Shown piece by piece: positions 25,301-40,300 of a stretch of 64,000 nucleotides of DNA. The DNA comes from Sipunculus nudus (lineage: Eukaryota > Annelida > Sipuncula > Golfingiida > Sipunculidae), in contig CM049306.1 of NCBI GenBank assembly GCA_026874595.1, positions 103,617,142-103,681,141 on the forward strand, read 5' to 3'. Within the stretch, counting starts at the first letter, position 1. Each line of letters starts with the position of its first letter. Position numbers and translations under genes: made by a program. The notes beneath the pieces were generated by a model that was given only the letters and a program-made list of their open reading frames with translations, did no database searches and had not been told where the DNA came from.

Positions 25301-28300
25301 TCTCCAGCTGTGCCTGTCTTAAACGTATATGAGTCAGGCTAAACCAAAATTGTAACCAAACATATGCAGTGAGACTCACTCAAGATAAAGTCAAGTTTTA
25401 ACTGTGTTAGCAGTGATGTAATTGAAGCTGTAATGAATAGTTACATTCAAGACACAGTTCCCTCTACTGCCAGTCTTCTATATTAAGCCCTGCATGAAGC
25501 AAGACCAGGCGTATTGTATGTGTACTTCTGCAAGAGATTAAGAAAAGTTTTATGGATTTAAAAAACATTTTAATATTTAAACTTAATTAATCAATAGGGA
25601 GTGGGAATATATCATAGTATTTAAGATTTTATTAAATCCACACACAAATAACCCTTGGATGAGAGTTTTATGGTATGTGGCAGCACCGTTTACCACAGCA
25701 TGCTGCATTATCTTAATGAGTTTTGATCATGCAACCATTCATGAAGTTCAGTATATGATCTGACATCACTGGGCTTCATGTAATCACATTCATGTTCCAC
25801 TTAGTCAAAGGTATGTACAGGTCAGTCAACAAACAAAATGAAGATGGATGTTGATTCCGTGTACATAAGTACTACTAGTAGACAGTGAGCATCTGGAGCA
25901 GTGACATCATACTGTCCAGGACTTTGTATTAAGATGTTTTTAATGATTTTTGTTGCAATTTACAGAGCTGCCTCCTGCTGTGGAAGAAAAAGCAGATGCA
26001 TTGGTTGATGATGGCATGGAGGTAGATGTAAGTTGGTTTATCCATTTCTTATTTTCTGCTGTATATTAACATTAATTTAATATTATTAAAGTTTCTGTTG
26101 GAATTGGATTAACTTTTAAATGTTTCAATTTAAAATCTCAGCCTTACACGAGACATGGTTTTCTGTTCAGTGGGTGAACTTCCATATATCAATTTTACCT
26201 TTGTTTTCTTCACATATACAGAATATGATATTTATTATGAAATTGAGCAGTTTCATACCTGTAGATATAAAGCCACCATACATACCATGTTTAAAGCTCA
26301 ATACATTAGTTCCTTACATTTAGCAACCCATCAATATTTTCAGTTTGAAGATTTAGCAGATAAAGACTTTGAAGAGCTGGAGAGAGAGGTTTTGGCCCAG
26401 AAAAGTTCAAGGGACAGAAGAGGTGAGGCCATAAACAAGTACAAAATACTCAGAGGCAAAAAAAATAGCAGTTTCTTTTACTTGAATGGCTGTCAGAAGA
26501 GTTTATCTCATGCTTGATTTGTCCCTTTGTTAAGATCAGCACCACAATTTAATCAGGCCTTCCCTGGCCCATGTCTATAAGGTTTCATTGAAAATGGGTC
26601 TGTAGTTTATGTGTAATTCTGTTTACAAAGCAACCAAAAGAACTAGATGACCAGAGGTCGAGTGCTTGCTGGAAGTTTATATGCAACAGAAAGACAGACA
26701 GGGGACCATGTGGAAACAAACCTATGAATAAGCAATGTTCCAGGAGATTGATTGCTAAAAAATGTGGCCTGCAGGATGACATAGGTCAGAAAAAAAACAA
26801 GCAGGCAGACCATATGACAACAACAGACAAACAGATTGGCATACTGACACAACCTGGATGACAGTTGACCAGACCATGTAATACTAACAGAGGAACACAA
26901 TGAGCTATAGTTTGTGTGGATAGGCCCATTTAAGACCAAGTTATAAGGAAAATAGATTTCTGTGTTTTTATTGACCTTGACCTTTGACTAAACTCAAATC
27001 AAAACTACATACTTCTAGGGCAATTGATTTCCTGTAACTTTATAACTTTCAGAACGATTGATCAATAAAATGTGGCCTATGGAATGAGAAAAGTTAAAAT
27101 CTCGTTTGACAAGATTTCAAGAAATCATGTAAATCTTATGATATGCTTCCTGATGCAAAAAATTAGACCTCTCTAGCTTTTAAAGTGAGAAAGCTAGAAA
27201 AATAAAACCCAATAATTCTCAGTATCATGAATTTTCCCCAAAAATGGGTAACCATGCTAACAGCAGATTGAGGCAGCAACACATCAGAAAAAAGCCCTTG
27301 GAACGACAAATAAAATGGGCTACAGTTAATGTGGATAAGATGATACTTGGCAAAGATTTGAAGGAAATACTATTTTTTTGTAACTTTCAGAGTGATTGCT
27401 AAAAAATTGTGGCCTGTTGAATGCCACATGTAAGACAGAAGAACAAGCAGGGAGACATATTTTATGACAAGGGAGCAACAGACAGACTTACTGACAGACT
27501 GACACATCTAGGATGACAGTTGACTAGAGCATTTTATGGGGAATGCATACAGGAACAAAATGAGCTTTAGTCTGTGTAGATAAATTGTTACCAAGTTTTG
27601 AGGAAAGTAAAATTTTTAGGCTCTTCGGTGACCTTTACCTTTGACCTAATGTGACCAAAAACTAGCAGAGTTTGAGGGAAAATAGATGCATCACCTGCAT
27701 CAATTTGAAAGCTTTTACGTCGAAATTGTGGCGTGTGACAGAGGTAACCTTCATATATTCAATTTAAAAAGTTTGACCCTAAAATAGGTTACGATGGCAA
27801 GGGAAGAGTATGTCAGATTTTCCCTAGGAATAAGACCATCTATCCTGGTTACAGATGCTGGGATAGAAGTTTAGATATTGATTACACTTTCAGAGATAAG
27901 GCATAAAAGTGATGTTTCACGTGTTTGACCTGCAGCACCCTTAGTGGCTATTTTCAAAATCTGAAAAATTTGTTTCAAGATACTATGGTAGTAGATAAGA
28001 TGTATCAGTTTCAAAATGATAACTGCATATATGTGGCCTCTTAGGCATCATTACATCAAATCTCAAAATTCTTGTGTGACGAGAAACTCTGGGAGATTTC
28101 ACAAGACTTGAAATAAAATCATTTAACTAATTAAACAGTACATGATGCTCAAATGTAGACCTCCCTTGCTTTTAAAAAGCAAAGTTACAAAAATGGGTCA
28201 CAATTTACAAATTTCCTGAATTTTCCCAAAGAATACATAAGCATAGTAACAGCAGAATGAGGCCATTTTACAGCAAAAAGCACAGCCATGGTGTGGTGAA

Positions 28301-31300
28301 TTGAATGAGCTATATTTGAAGTGGCTAAGACCATTTGTGACAAAGATATGAAGAACATTTTGAAGTGTTTTGGTTACCTTGACCTATTTTGACCAAAAAG
28401 ACCGGCAAGCAACGAACAGATGCTGGTGAAAACATAACCTCATTGGTAGAGGTAATGATCATCACGTGTCGACTCATTTCAGTTTTGAGCAGTATCTAAC
28501 ATGAAACAGTTTCAGGACCTCATGGATGGTAGATATTGGTACTACAATGGTAACTCCTCTTTTTAAGTAAATCATAAATATCTTGAATTCTTGTTAAATA
28601 CTAATACGGTCCAAATGGCCGAAACTGCAAGTATAAAGGCGATGCGTCTCGAAACACTGTCGTTCACTAGATCGAGTTCGGCTCTTGAATGGCATGGCTG
28701 GTTTCTTCGTTGCTGGGATCGGTGGAGGGAATATGGGTTGCTTCTGCCTTTGTGGCTGTGGATGCTGTAGCTTTCCTAAAAGGTCACCGGCTCAGGATGT
28801 ACGGTGGCGGACTCTCTGCTTGCCTTGGTGTGGCATCGTGTCTGTTGGCTCAGAGAACGTGCTTAAGGAGTGCACAGGGCTGAGGTCTTGACCACAGCAA
28901 CCTGTAGCTGCTCGACAAGCATAAACTTCTTATGGATGGATGTTAATTACTATGATATATAATTAGGTTGTTAAAAGTTCCTGTTTTGAAAATAATGAGT
29001 AGTCAATGAAGTTCATTGGGGTCTATTACAGTTGATCTATTACTATTACTATTACTATTACTTTCAATTTCTGATATTACTATTACTATTACTATTACCA
29101 CAATTTACCATCTATTACTATTACTATTACTTGGGTATCTATTACTATTACTATTACTATTACTTATGCTGATTGGAGGATTCCAGACCTTGCACAGTCA
29201 ACAATGCCATAAACTAGTACTACAATCCCAAGTATAAACTAATATTACAAGCACCTATATCACCAAGTCACAATACACAGTTTTCTTATGTTAAACTATG
29301 AAGTTAACATGTGACTTTAAAGGCTAATGATACTGGGGATCATAATTTTTTCAGCATCTTTAATTCTGTTCATTTATCTATTGAAACCTAAATGATCAAT
29401 GTTTTCCTTACATTGGTTTATTAATATGTTAATGAATACTATTTATATTAATTACAAGACAATGCAATTTCCTTGCAAAGGGATTCATAAAGTTAATCTT
29501 ATCATTCAGGGTTAGCATCCATTATATTGAAGCATTTATTATACCATACCAATACTACATAAAATATATAGCACTTCAAGGTCATTCCTTGTATATTCAT
29601 AAGTGTAACATATCGTAATATTACAGAATGAAGTTCAGGTTTTATGGCTAACTTTTCATCTTCACAGTATTTCCACTGGTGATGAATTAATATAGGGCTA
29701 TGCCCTGTTTCCAAATCCTAATTGATAGATTCAATATAAATACTGTTTACATCAACATTCAGGACAGAACCAAACTGGAGACAAGACTATCCTAGCTAAG
29801 GGGTGTATATATCTTCATTTGGATATGATGCCATATTTTATTCCATTGCACTGGACTTCTTGTGTGTGGACAAAGAGATGGTAAACTTTACAATATTGGT
29901 AGCATGCATGACCTGTTTTCCTCAGACATGTCCTTTTTCTCTACAATTTATCATTTATCATTTCCTATTCTTCAGTTGTGAGAAATGTTCGTAGTGTGTC
30001 ACTATCCAAATTTCCTGTGTCTGAATAGGCACAATAATATTATTGTGAACAAATGTTTATTAAATTTTCAAAATATAAATTAACATAATTAAAGATGCTG
30101 AAAGGAGGTCTGCAAAATTAGTACTGTCAAATAACAGATAAGTATTAAGAATAAAAGAATAATTTTAAAAGAATATGTATGAATGAACAGGGAACGTCAT
30201 TTAAAACTGAACAGAAAATGTAAAACTAACTGAAGGCAGAGTAAAATGATAAGCCCTGTCATGACCAGTCGGTTGTTATTCTGTAGATACCCCCTATAGT
30301 GTACCATACTTTAAAGCCCTCTTTTTTAGCGAACCTGTGAGCTTATGCGATGGCGCAGCGCCGTCCGCCGTCCGCTGTCCAGGGCTGGCTTTCCGCCGTC
30401 CATGGCTGTAAGTCAGAAACCATCGGAGCTAGCAGCTCTAAATTACATGTAAGAATTAGTCACATGTGAAACTTGGTGCCCTGGAGCTTATTATTGGGTA
30501 TCTGCATTAATTTAGATTTTATAGAGAAAAAGCTTAAAAACTTTTAAAATCTTCTACTCTGAAACTGTCCAGCCAAATTGTCCAATATTTCACAGAAATG
30601 ATCCCTGGAACAATCTCTCTCAAGTTTGTTCGAATGGTTCCAGTTCGGAGATTTTTGGACAAGTTACAGGAGGCTGAAATTAGTCATCTGTCCAAAAAAG
30701 CACACAAATTAAAATCTCAGAAACGGCTAGAGCTATAATCACCAAATTTTATACCAATGTTTGTCACATATGTCATATCTGATTTGGAGGTATTGGTGGC
30801 TCCACCTACATAGATGTGTTTTTTACAAGCAAAAATGTAATTTTAAACTCTTCTAGCTTATACACTGATTTATGATGAAACTGTTAAGCTGATTGGTTTA
30901 AGCTTTACAAGAATTATTCTATGGAAGGGTTCTGCCAGTTTAATAAGAATAGATTGGGTAAATACAGTTTTAAAAAAGCATTGTAGCCAATTGAAAAAGG
31001 CTTTCTGTATTTGAAAACAGATTTGACAACATGCTGAGTTTCAACAGCCAAGTCAAGAGGTCACTCAGTACAAACAGGTGGGGTCCAGACATCACCATGG
31101 CAACTGACCTCGCTCTTGGGGGGTGTCTAGACAATGTGTCTAGACATCTAGACACAGCGTCTAGACATCTAGACACAATGTTTAGATGCAGAATTCCCAG
31201 ATTATTGGAACTTTATCTTTCAACTGTTTGAAAAAACTTGGTTTGCATTTTAAGTGAATCGGGTTAATCATCAGGTCACATGTGAACTGCTGCACCCTCA

Positions 31301-34300
31301 TTTTTTGGTGACCTCTGACCTTTCCTTGCTGCCCAGCGTCCATTTGTGCATCTGTTTCCACACATAAACCCGCATATCTCGGGAACCATTTGACCGATCA
31401 GGCTACAAATTTTGTAAATGTAGCCCTTTGATAGCTTTATAACATACACTAAAAATGGTGGTGCCACCTGCAACCATTTTTGCACAGCGTCCATCTGTTC
31501 ATCTGCTTTGGGTTAATATCACTCATATCTCAGCAGTGGTTTGACATATCCACCTGAAATTTTGCAGATTTATACATCCTGGACAGCTTTCTCGATTTTA
31601 TGACAGGTCGCACCACGTACATTCAGGTTTACTCTGCAGACATCAAAGCTCATATCTCGGGAACTGTTTGACTGATCGGGCCAAAATTTTGCATGTGTAT
31701 AGATCTCACATAGCTCTTCATCATAGGCAAAACTGGTGGCCCCACCTGCAACCATTAATGCACAGCACCCATCTGTTCATCTGCCTTGGGATAAAATCAC
31801 TCATATCTCAGCAGTGGTTTGACTTACACACCTGAAATTTTGCAGGTTTATACATCCTGAACAGGTCTCTTGATTTTATGACAGGTGGCGCCACCTTCAT
31901 TCAGATTTGCTCTTCAGACATCCAAGCTCATATCTTGGGAACTGTTTGACTGATTGAGCCAAAATTTTGCATGTGTATAGATCTCACATAGCTCTTCATC
32001 ATAGGCAAAACTGGTGGCCCCACCTGCAACCATTTATGCACTGCGTCCATCTGTTCATCTGCCTTGGGATAAAATCACTCATACCTCAGCAGTGGTTTGA
32101 CTTATCCACCTGAAATTTTGCAGGTTTATGCAACCTGGACAGTTTTCTTGATTTTATGACAGGTGGTGCCACCTACATTCAGGTTTACTCTGCAGACATC
32201 CAAGCTCATATCTTCGGAACCGTTTGACTGATTGGGCCAAAATTTTGCATGTGTATAGATCTCACATAGCTCTTCATAATAGGCAAAACTGGTGGCCCCA
32301 CCTGCAACCATTAATGCACAGCACCCATCTGTTCATCTGCCTTTGGATAAAAACACTCATATCTCAGCAGTGGTTTGACTTACACACCTGAAATTTTGCA
32401 GGTTTATACATCCTGAACAGGTCTCTTGATTTTATGACAGGTGGCCCCACCTTCATTCAGGTTTACTCTTCAGACATCCAAGCTCATATCTTGGGAACTG
32501 TTTGACTGATTGAGCCAAAATTTTGCATGTGTATAGATCTCACATAGCTCTCCATCATAGGCAAAACTGGTGGCCCCACCTGCAACCATTTATGCACTGC
32601 GTCCATCTGTTCATCTGCCTTGGGATAAAATCACTCATACCTCAGCAGTGGTTTGACTTATCCACCTGAAATTTTGCAGGTTTATGCAACCTGGACAGTT
32701 TTCTTGATTTTATGACAGGTGGTGCCACCTACATTCAGGTTTACTCTGCAGACATCCAAGCTCATATCTCCGGAACCGTTTGACCGATTGGGCCAAAATT
32801 TTGCATGTGTATAGATCTCACATAGCTCTTCATCATAGGCAAAACCGGTGGCACCATGTGCAACCATTTATGCACAGTGTCCATCTGTTCATCTGCTTTG
32901 GGATAATATCACTCATATCTCAGCAGTGGTTTGACATATCTACCTGAAATTTTGCAGGTTTATACATCCTGGAAAGCTTTCTTGATTTTCTGACAGATGG
33001 CACCACCTACATTCACATTTACTCTGCAGACATCCATGCTAATATGCAACATACCTCACTCTATTCCCCTTGCCACTTAATCCATGCCTAACTTCACCCA
33101 TCCCACTCTGATTTCTGTGGATACACATAGTCGCTTGTCGACTACCCATATTCTAGTTTTAAAATGTCCTAGTCTGAAACTTGCAGGTCTGAAATGTCCA
33201 TTTAACTGAAATCATAATGACTAAGGTAGATATGCAGGACTTTAAAGGATCAATATTAAATTTTAAAAATAAACCTCCATTCATACTCCCAAACTTTGCA
33301 CAGGTTCGCATTAGGCCTTTAGGCCTTGTTTAAGAACAGGTGACAGTAGTTTGGCTGTGTTTGTTGTCTGTCAGACTTCTTTTCCAGATGGCAACTTTAA
33401 TATTTGATTTAATTTAAATTAAGTGCCATAGTTCCCGAAGAAATAGCATAGATATGACTGTTTTTCCTGTGTCCTTCAATAAAAAACCAGTCCAGCATTT
33501 TTGCAAGATATCTACAGAAAATCATGATGAAAATTAGCAGACACATTGACAAAGTCATAAATATGCAAGACTTTGCTTTTGGTGACACCACTTATGTCGC
33601 CCTTTTATAAGCCAAAATGATCTTTTCTTCAGATTCTTTAATAAGTCAGAAAATTTTAACGTTATAGTTTTATCTTCGTTAACGTTTCCTTAGAGTAAGG
33701 GAATTAAATGAGTATGAATTTTTTTTTTTAATTTCTACACAAAACTTAAATTTTTCTTTTCACACACATTGACTTTTTTGTTTGCATGTGTAATATGATG
33801 TCATTTACCATTATCAAATATCTCAGGAGTGGATGTAGCTCTCATCAACAAACTTTACAAGTATTTTGATCATGTGTGGTATGATGTTTTTATCTACATT
33901 TATGTTTCATCTGCTGAAAGCTTAAATGGTATTTCAGTTTTATTTTATTGCTAACTTTCTTAAGCAAGTTACTGAACCACCACCAGGTCGCTTTGTTATG
34001 TTTATAAGGGTTTTACAGATACAGATTCAAGTGATGACATACATTCTGTAAAATTGCTCTACTTGATCTGGGTAATGTTTAAAAAATATTGTAGTTAAGT
34101 TTCAGAGTCTGTTTACCCATCATATATTCAAACCTAGCTTTTACCAATTCTGGAAATTGTATCATTCTCAGGTAAGAGGAAAGAGAAGGATGAGTTGGAC
34201 CCTATGGACCCAGCCTCTTATTCCGATATACCAAGGTAAGTGTGTAAAGTTTGCAGCTCTAGTGGTTTAGAGTAGTAGGAGCATTACTCTAAATATAGGG

Positions 34301-37300
34301 CCATATCAGCCCTCTGACATTACGACCAGATAAGTGGCTGTCAGAGTGCCTTTACATCTAGTTCTGAGGAACACATTATAAGGCTCCATGAGGATCCAAA
34401 TATTTTTGTCTATTTTGACAATGCTTCATGTCCTACAGGTACACTGTAAATTGATATAAACCAGACCATTTGTTTGCATTTTATATGTACTTTTAAACAA
34501 CACCAAACATGAGCGAGAAAAGTTCCATTTTAACTTGGCATATTTGTAAACCCCTCCGCATGTTTGTTGAATTTCTGACCACATGAATATAGGCTTGTCT
34601 CGCACAGGTTACTAGAGGCAGCCAACTTGTACGGGATACAGGAAATGACTTGTTACCATGGAGACAGGGTTTCAGTTTGAGTTGTGAGCTCACATATATT
34701 CTCTTGTTTTTATTCATCATTGGTAGCATAATGTTAAGATTATAGGCTTTTTAGCGAACCTGTGAGCTTATGTGATGGTGCGGCATTGTCCGTCGTGTGT
34801 CGTGCTTCGTGCGTCGTCTGTACGTTAACCATAGCTGTCTCAAAAACAGCAGAAGCTAGCATCACCAAATTTTTTGCAAATAATCAGTCATGTGAAAAAC
34901 TCTATCGGATTTTGTTTATTTTTTTTCTAACTGCATTATCTTAGATTTTATAGGGAAAAAGCTAAAAAAGCTTTAAAAATCTTCTTCTCCGAAACTGTCC
35001 AGCCAAATTGTCCAATATTTCACAGAAATGATCCCTGAAACAATCTCTCTCAAGTTTGTTCGAATGGTTCCAGTTTGGAGATTTTTGGCTGAGTTACAGG
35101 AGGTTGAACTTAGTCATCTGTCCAAAAAAGCAGACTAAAATTAAAATCTCAGGAACATCTAGAGCTATCATCACCAAATTTTATACCAATGTTTGTCACA
35201 TATGTCATATCTGAAATTGAGGTATTGGTGGTGCCACCTACATTGATGTGTTTTTCACTAGCGAAAATGTAATTTTAAACTCTTCCAGCTTATACCCTGA
35301 TTTATGATAAAACTGTTAAGCTGATTGGTTTAAACTTTACAAGAATTATTCTATGGTAGGGTTCTGCCAGTTTTATCAGAATAGATTGGGTAAATACAGC
35401 TTTAAAAAAGCATTGTAGCCAATTGAAAAAGGCTTTCTGTGTTTGAAAACAGATTTGACCCCATGCTGAGTTTCAGCAGCCAAGTCAAGGGGTCACTCAG
35501 TACAAACAGGTGGGGTCTAGACATCACCATGGCAACTTACCTGGCTCTGGTGGGTGTCTAGACAATGTGTCTAGACGTCTAGACAAAGCGTCTAGACGTC
35601 TAGACACAATGTATAGATGCAGAATTCCCAGATTATTGGAACTATATCTTTCAGAAAAAACTTGGTTTGCATGTTAAGCAAATCAGGTTTATCATCAGGT
35701 CACATGTGAAATGCTGCACCCTCAATTTTTGTTGACCTCTGACCTTTCCTTGCTGCCCAGCGTCCATTTGTGCGTCTGTTTCCACACATAAACCAACATA
35801 TCTCGGGAACCGTTTGACAGATTGGGCCGAAATGTTGCATGTGTATAGATCTCACATAGCTCTTCATCATAGGCAAAACTGGTGACGCCACCTGCAACCA
35901 ATGATGCACAGTGTCCATCTTTTCATCTGCCTTGGGATAAAATCACTCATATCCTAGAAGTGGTTTGACTTATCCACCTGAAATTTTGCAGGTTTATACA
36001 TCGGGGACAGCTTTCTCGATTTTATGACAGGTGGCGCCACCTACATTCAGGTTTACTCTGCAGACATCCAAGCTCATATCTCGGGGGGCCGAAATGTTGC
36101 ATGTGTATAGATCTCACATAGCTCTTCATCATAGGCAAAACTGGTGACGCCACCTGCAACCAATGATGCACAGCGTCCATCTTTTCATCTGCCTTGTGAT
36201 TGCTTCCCGATTGGGCCAAAATTTTGCTTGTGTATAGATCTCACATATAGCTCTTCATCATAGGCAAAACTGGTGGCGCCACCTGCAACCACTTATTCAC
36301 AGCATCCATCTGTTCATCTGCCTTGGGATAAAATCACTCATATCTCAGCAGTGGTTTGACTTATCCACCTGAAATTTTGCAGGTTTATACATACTGGACA
36401 ATTTTCTCGATTTTATGACAGATGGCATCACCTACATTCACGTTTAAGCTGCAGACATCCATGCTACTATCCAACACACCTCACTCTATTCCCCTTGCCA
36501 CTTAATCCATGCCTAACTTCACCCATCCCACTCTGATTTCTTCGGATACATATAGTCGACTACCCATATTCTAGTTTTAAAATGTCCTAGTCTGAAACTT
36601 GCAGGTCCGAAAACCTCCATTTTGCTGAAATCATAATGACTAAGGTAGATATGCAGGACTTAAGAGGATCAATATTAAATTTAAAAATAAACCCCCATTC
36701 ATACTCCCGAACTTTGCACAGGTTCGCATTAGGCCTGTAGGCCTTGTTATCATGATATAAATGCAACATGATGGAAGACCACTGTGATGCATTCCTCATT
36801 ATTGCTTGTATCACAACTCATGCAGGCTTACCAAACCAATCATCATTGCCTACTGAATCAGATTGTCATGGCTACTCTAAATAGGCCAGTCTGATTAATC
36901 GAACTAGAATCTTTGAATATCTGAAGAAGTTAAGTTTCTGGTCAGTATGTATTCTTTGACTTTCTTGTAAATGTCTGGTTTTGTAAAATCAGGTTTTAAG
37001 CCATCCTTGCCAAGTCACTCTTTTATGTTCTAACAGAAGAGTTAGAGGAATTCAATTAGGCTGGTCCTCCAATATGGCAAAAGCAAATTTAGCTTTGTAC
37101 AGTCCACGGACTAATCCAGGTCCACTTGCATATATGTGTTCCATCATGTGTTTCCAAATGTTTCCTTATATAAGATTTTATGATGGACAACTTTGTGCAA
37201 GCCTCTTTGAAAGCTGCAAAGATAAAAATCAGGATGGGTTTTAAGCTCAGCCGATTATAATTCATCTGAGTTATAGTGATGGTCTGTTGTCCACCTGTCT

Positions 37301-40300
37301 GTCAACAGGGCAAGTTTTGAAACTGTAGACCTACAAAACCAAAATTCAAATACAGTTAGATGTCCCCAAGTTCTGCTGCTAAACCCAATACTCGGTCACA
37401 ATGACTTCATTCCTTTGAGAAATTAAGGAGAAATCACCTAAATCCAGTAAAAGCCTGTTGTTACTTTTCAAGAGTGCCTTATATTTAAACCATTTGTGTT
37501 GTTTTGATTATATTTAAACAACCCACAGGGGAGCTTATTGTTTTTCCCGGTGGGCAGCAGTGTCCGCTCTTTGAAAATGCTTATATATCCTACATACAAG
37601 CATCTATCATTATTATATAAGAATTCTGTATTATTGAGGCTAAAAAATTTCCTGGTGCTGTGACCTTGACTGTAGACTTTTGGCATCGTTTGTTCCATAG
37701 TACCAAGGGTTTTGATTTGATTTTGTTTTAATTTTGTGGAAGGCATCGACTGATGACTCTCTCAAACTTATTAACTTTTGGTTGACCTTAACCCATATTT
37801 GCACAATTCATTAGTACTTTTGCATTTTCACCAATGGCTAAATATCATCAAAAAGTGGTTTTAGGGGTATCTTAGGCTTACTGCTTAATATTCTAGTATA
37901 TCAGTATTGCATCATACTAATTCCAGAGTCATTCTGTTATTCTGACCTAATTAAGCGGTTTAACTTGTTCAGTCAGGATACCTTAATCAATGCCACTGGC
38001 TCTTCTATTATTCATCACAATTTGACCAAACCATGCATTATTCATCAGTTAGCTTAAAAGTACCCATTTTACTCACAACTTTAACTTATGCTCTCAAGTC
38101 ACATGAGACTTAGTGCATCATTAATTTGTTTCTCCCTTTACAGCTTCTGTGCTCACTTTATCATTCAGGTCTATATTTCTTATACATTAGTTTTGCAGTA
38201 TGACATGTTGATATGATTTCCTGAGTAAGTGACTATTGGGCGCTTCATGTATTTTGATGCAAATACAACTTTATCTAGTTGGCATAGGTTTTCCTCTGTA
38301 TATTCCTTAATCCTTATGTACATGTGGGAAGTCAATATTTGTATTTTTTAGAAGTTGTTGACCTGAACAATATGTACCTTGTCAAAACATTAGGAAATAT
38401 ATTTTCTTACTTTGCATGGGAGCTGTTACTGCTAGAGACGGTTTTTTCAAGAATAAAACTTTATTTAATCAAGATTTAAAATTGAATGCCAGAAATTAGA
38501 TAAGAATTTTGTACATTTCTCAAATTGTTATTAAATGTAAAATCAATAGCTTAAAGTTTCCCCAACTTTGACCATGGCACATTTTCTTCCTGTAAATACT
38601 GTTCATTAAATTTTCACAACAGTTACACTTAAGGGTTTACACTTTTGAAATCTGAAAGGAATCAATAAAAAATGTAGATTTAAGTTTTTGAGTTACCAAC
38701 TCAAGTATTGTTTACATCAAGCCAACCTAGCACAGCACTGGAGCCCTCACTGATCCAGCTGTTATGGCATTTGCTAGCTCCCTTTGCTCAGCAGATCTAG
38801 GGTTACCTTCTTCCATTGAGAGGATGCATATAAACAAGATGAAATTTATAATTTTCTCTGTTTAATTCCTCTTCTCTTGACTTTTACTACATTTTAGAAT
38901 TTGTTTTGTATTACAAGGGGTTACAATGAGGGCACATTTAATTATGTGGCCACCATGTTATGTTTTGCTGTAGAGTGTTAAGATTGCAAGGAATTCCTTG
39001 CTTCAGAAGATTAATAAACTGTTTGTGTTAAATTCAGTAAAATTAAGTATTAAATTACAGTAGTAATATTTAGTATAATGATGTTGTTTCTCCCTCATGC
39101 AAAAGTGCGTATACCTGATCTGAAAACTGATTTTTAATCAAATTTTTTTATGTTGGTTAATAAAATTATAGCATGTAAATTAAACTGAAATCTCTTTTTT
39201 AATACTGATCCTAGTAAAAATGTAGAAGATGCCATGTTATGGCAATTTTTTAGGGATTTTATCTTTATAAAAATAAATTTCTTTTTGATTTAGTTTAATT
39301 AAGCATTTTATGATTTGAAAACAAGTAAAATATATGTGTATGCATACTTTTACATGTCTTAACTAAGGATAAAAAATTATGCAACTTATAATTCTGAATT
39401 AACATTATTATATTTTTGCAGATTTTTTTATATTGAAAATTTATAAAATTTGTAAAATAAAAAGAAATTCAATGTGATAAATTTGTTTCATTAAATAAAT
39501 CCTTATTCTTGTCAAAAATTGAACATACTGAAAAAAATAGGATTTAATATAAACTTAAAATCATTATTCCCCTGCCTCAGCAAGAACAGTTATCCATCCT
39601 TTTTGTGATCTGTCCACATGTCTTTCCGTCTGTAAATGTTTCATATGCAGCACAGTATCTCAAAAACCTATACTGGTTTTTCCATGGCATTCATGTCAGA
39701 GTATAAGTTTGGGAATCACATATTTAGTACTTGATTATCACCAAATAGCAAGATCATTTCCTCAAGATTAGCTTTTCAAATGCTAATATATAACAGGGCT
39801 TGAAATGACGCCTTTCTGCCTGTCTAAGACAGGCAAAAGTGCATGGAAGGGCATTTTTAGCTCAGCTGACTATAAGTCATCTGAGCTATAGTCATGGTCC
39901 TTTGTCCGTCATCCCTCCGTCCGTCTGGCCGGCCGTCTGTTTGTTAACATGGCACATTTTAAAACCTTTGGACCTACAAAACCAAAACTTTGCATACCAT
40001 TAGATGTCCCCAAAATCTCCTACCATACCGAAAATTGGGTCATTAGGAGATATTAAGGAAAAACCTCTGTTTTCCATAAAAAAAACCATTGTTACACTTC
40101 AAGGCTGCCTAATATCAAAACCACTGATCTGTTTTTGATCATATTTAGTATTCATATTCTTCCATACATTGTCTGTGAACAAACCAAAAATTAGGTCAGT
40201 ATTGGGTATTATTTTGAAGTTATGGGCCTAGATACAATGCAATTTTTAAAAAATCAGGAAATATATTTGCTCACCTAACATGAAAATTGCTGAAGCTGGA

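Noticed and set aside
26155-26517. 120-codon plus-strand open frame
   Set aside because: Only 26344-26422 is a real PQBP1 exon; the rest is intron read through in the same frame.
29016-29237. Leucine/isoleucine-rich small protein
   Set aside because: Created by the ATTACT microsatellite.
31570-32867. Three near-identical 61-codon minus-strand frames
   Set aside because: They are 556 bp apart, equal to the higher-order repeat unit, and are a property of the array rather than a gene family.
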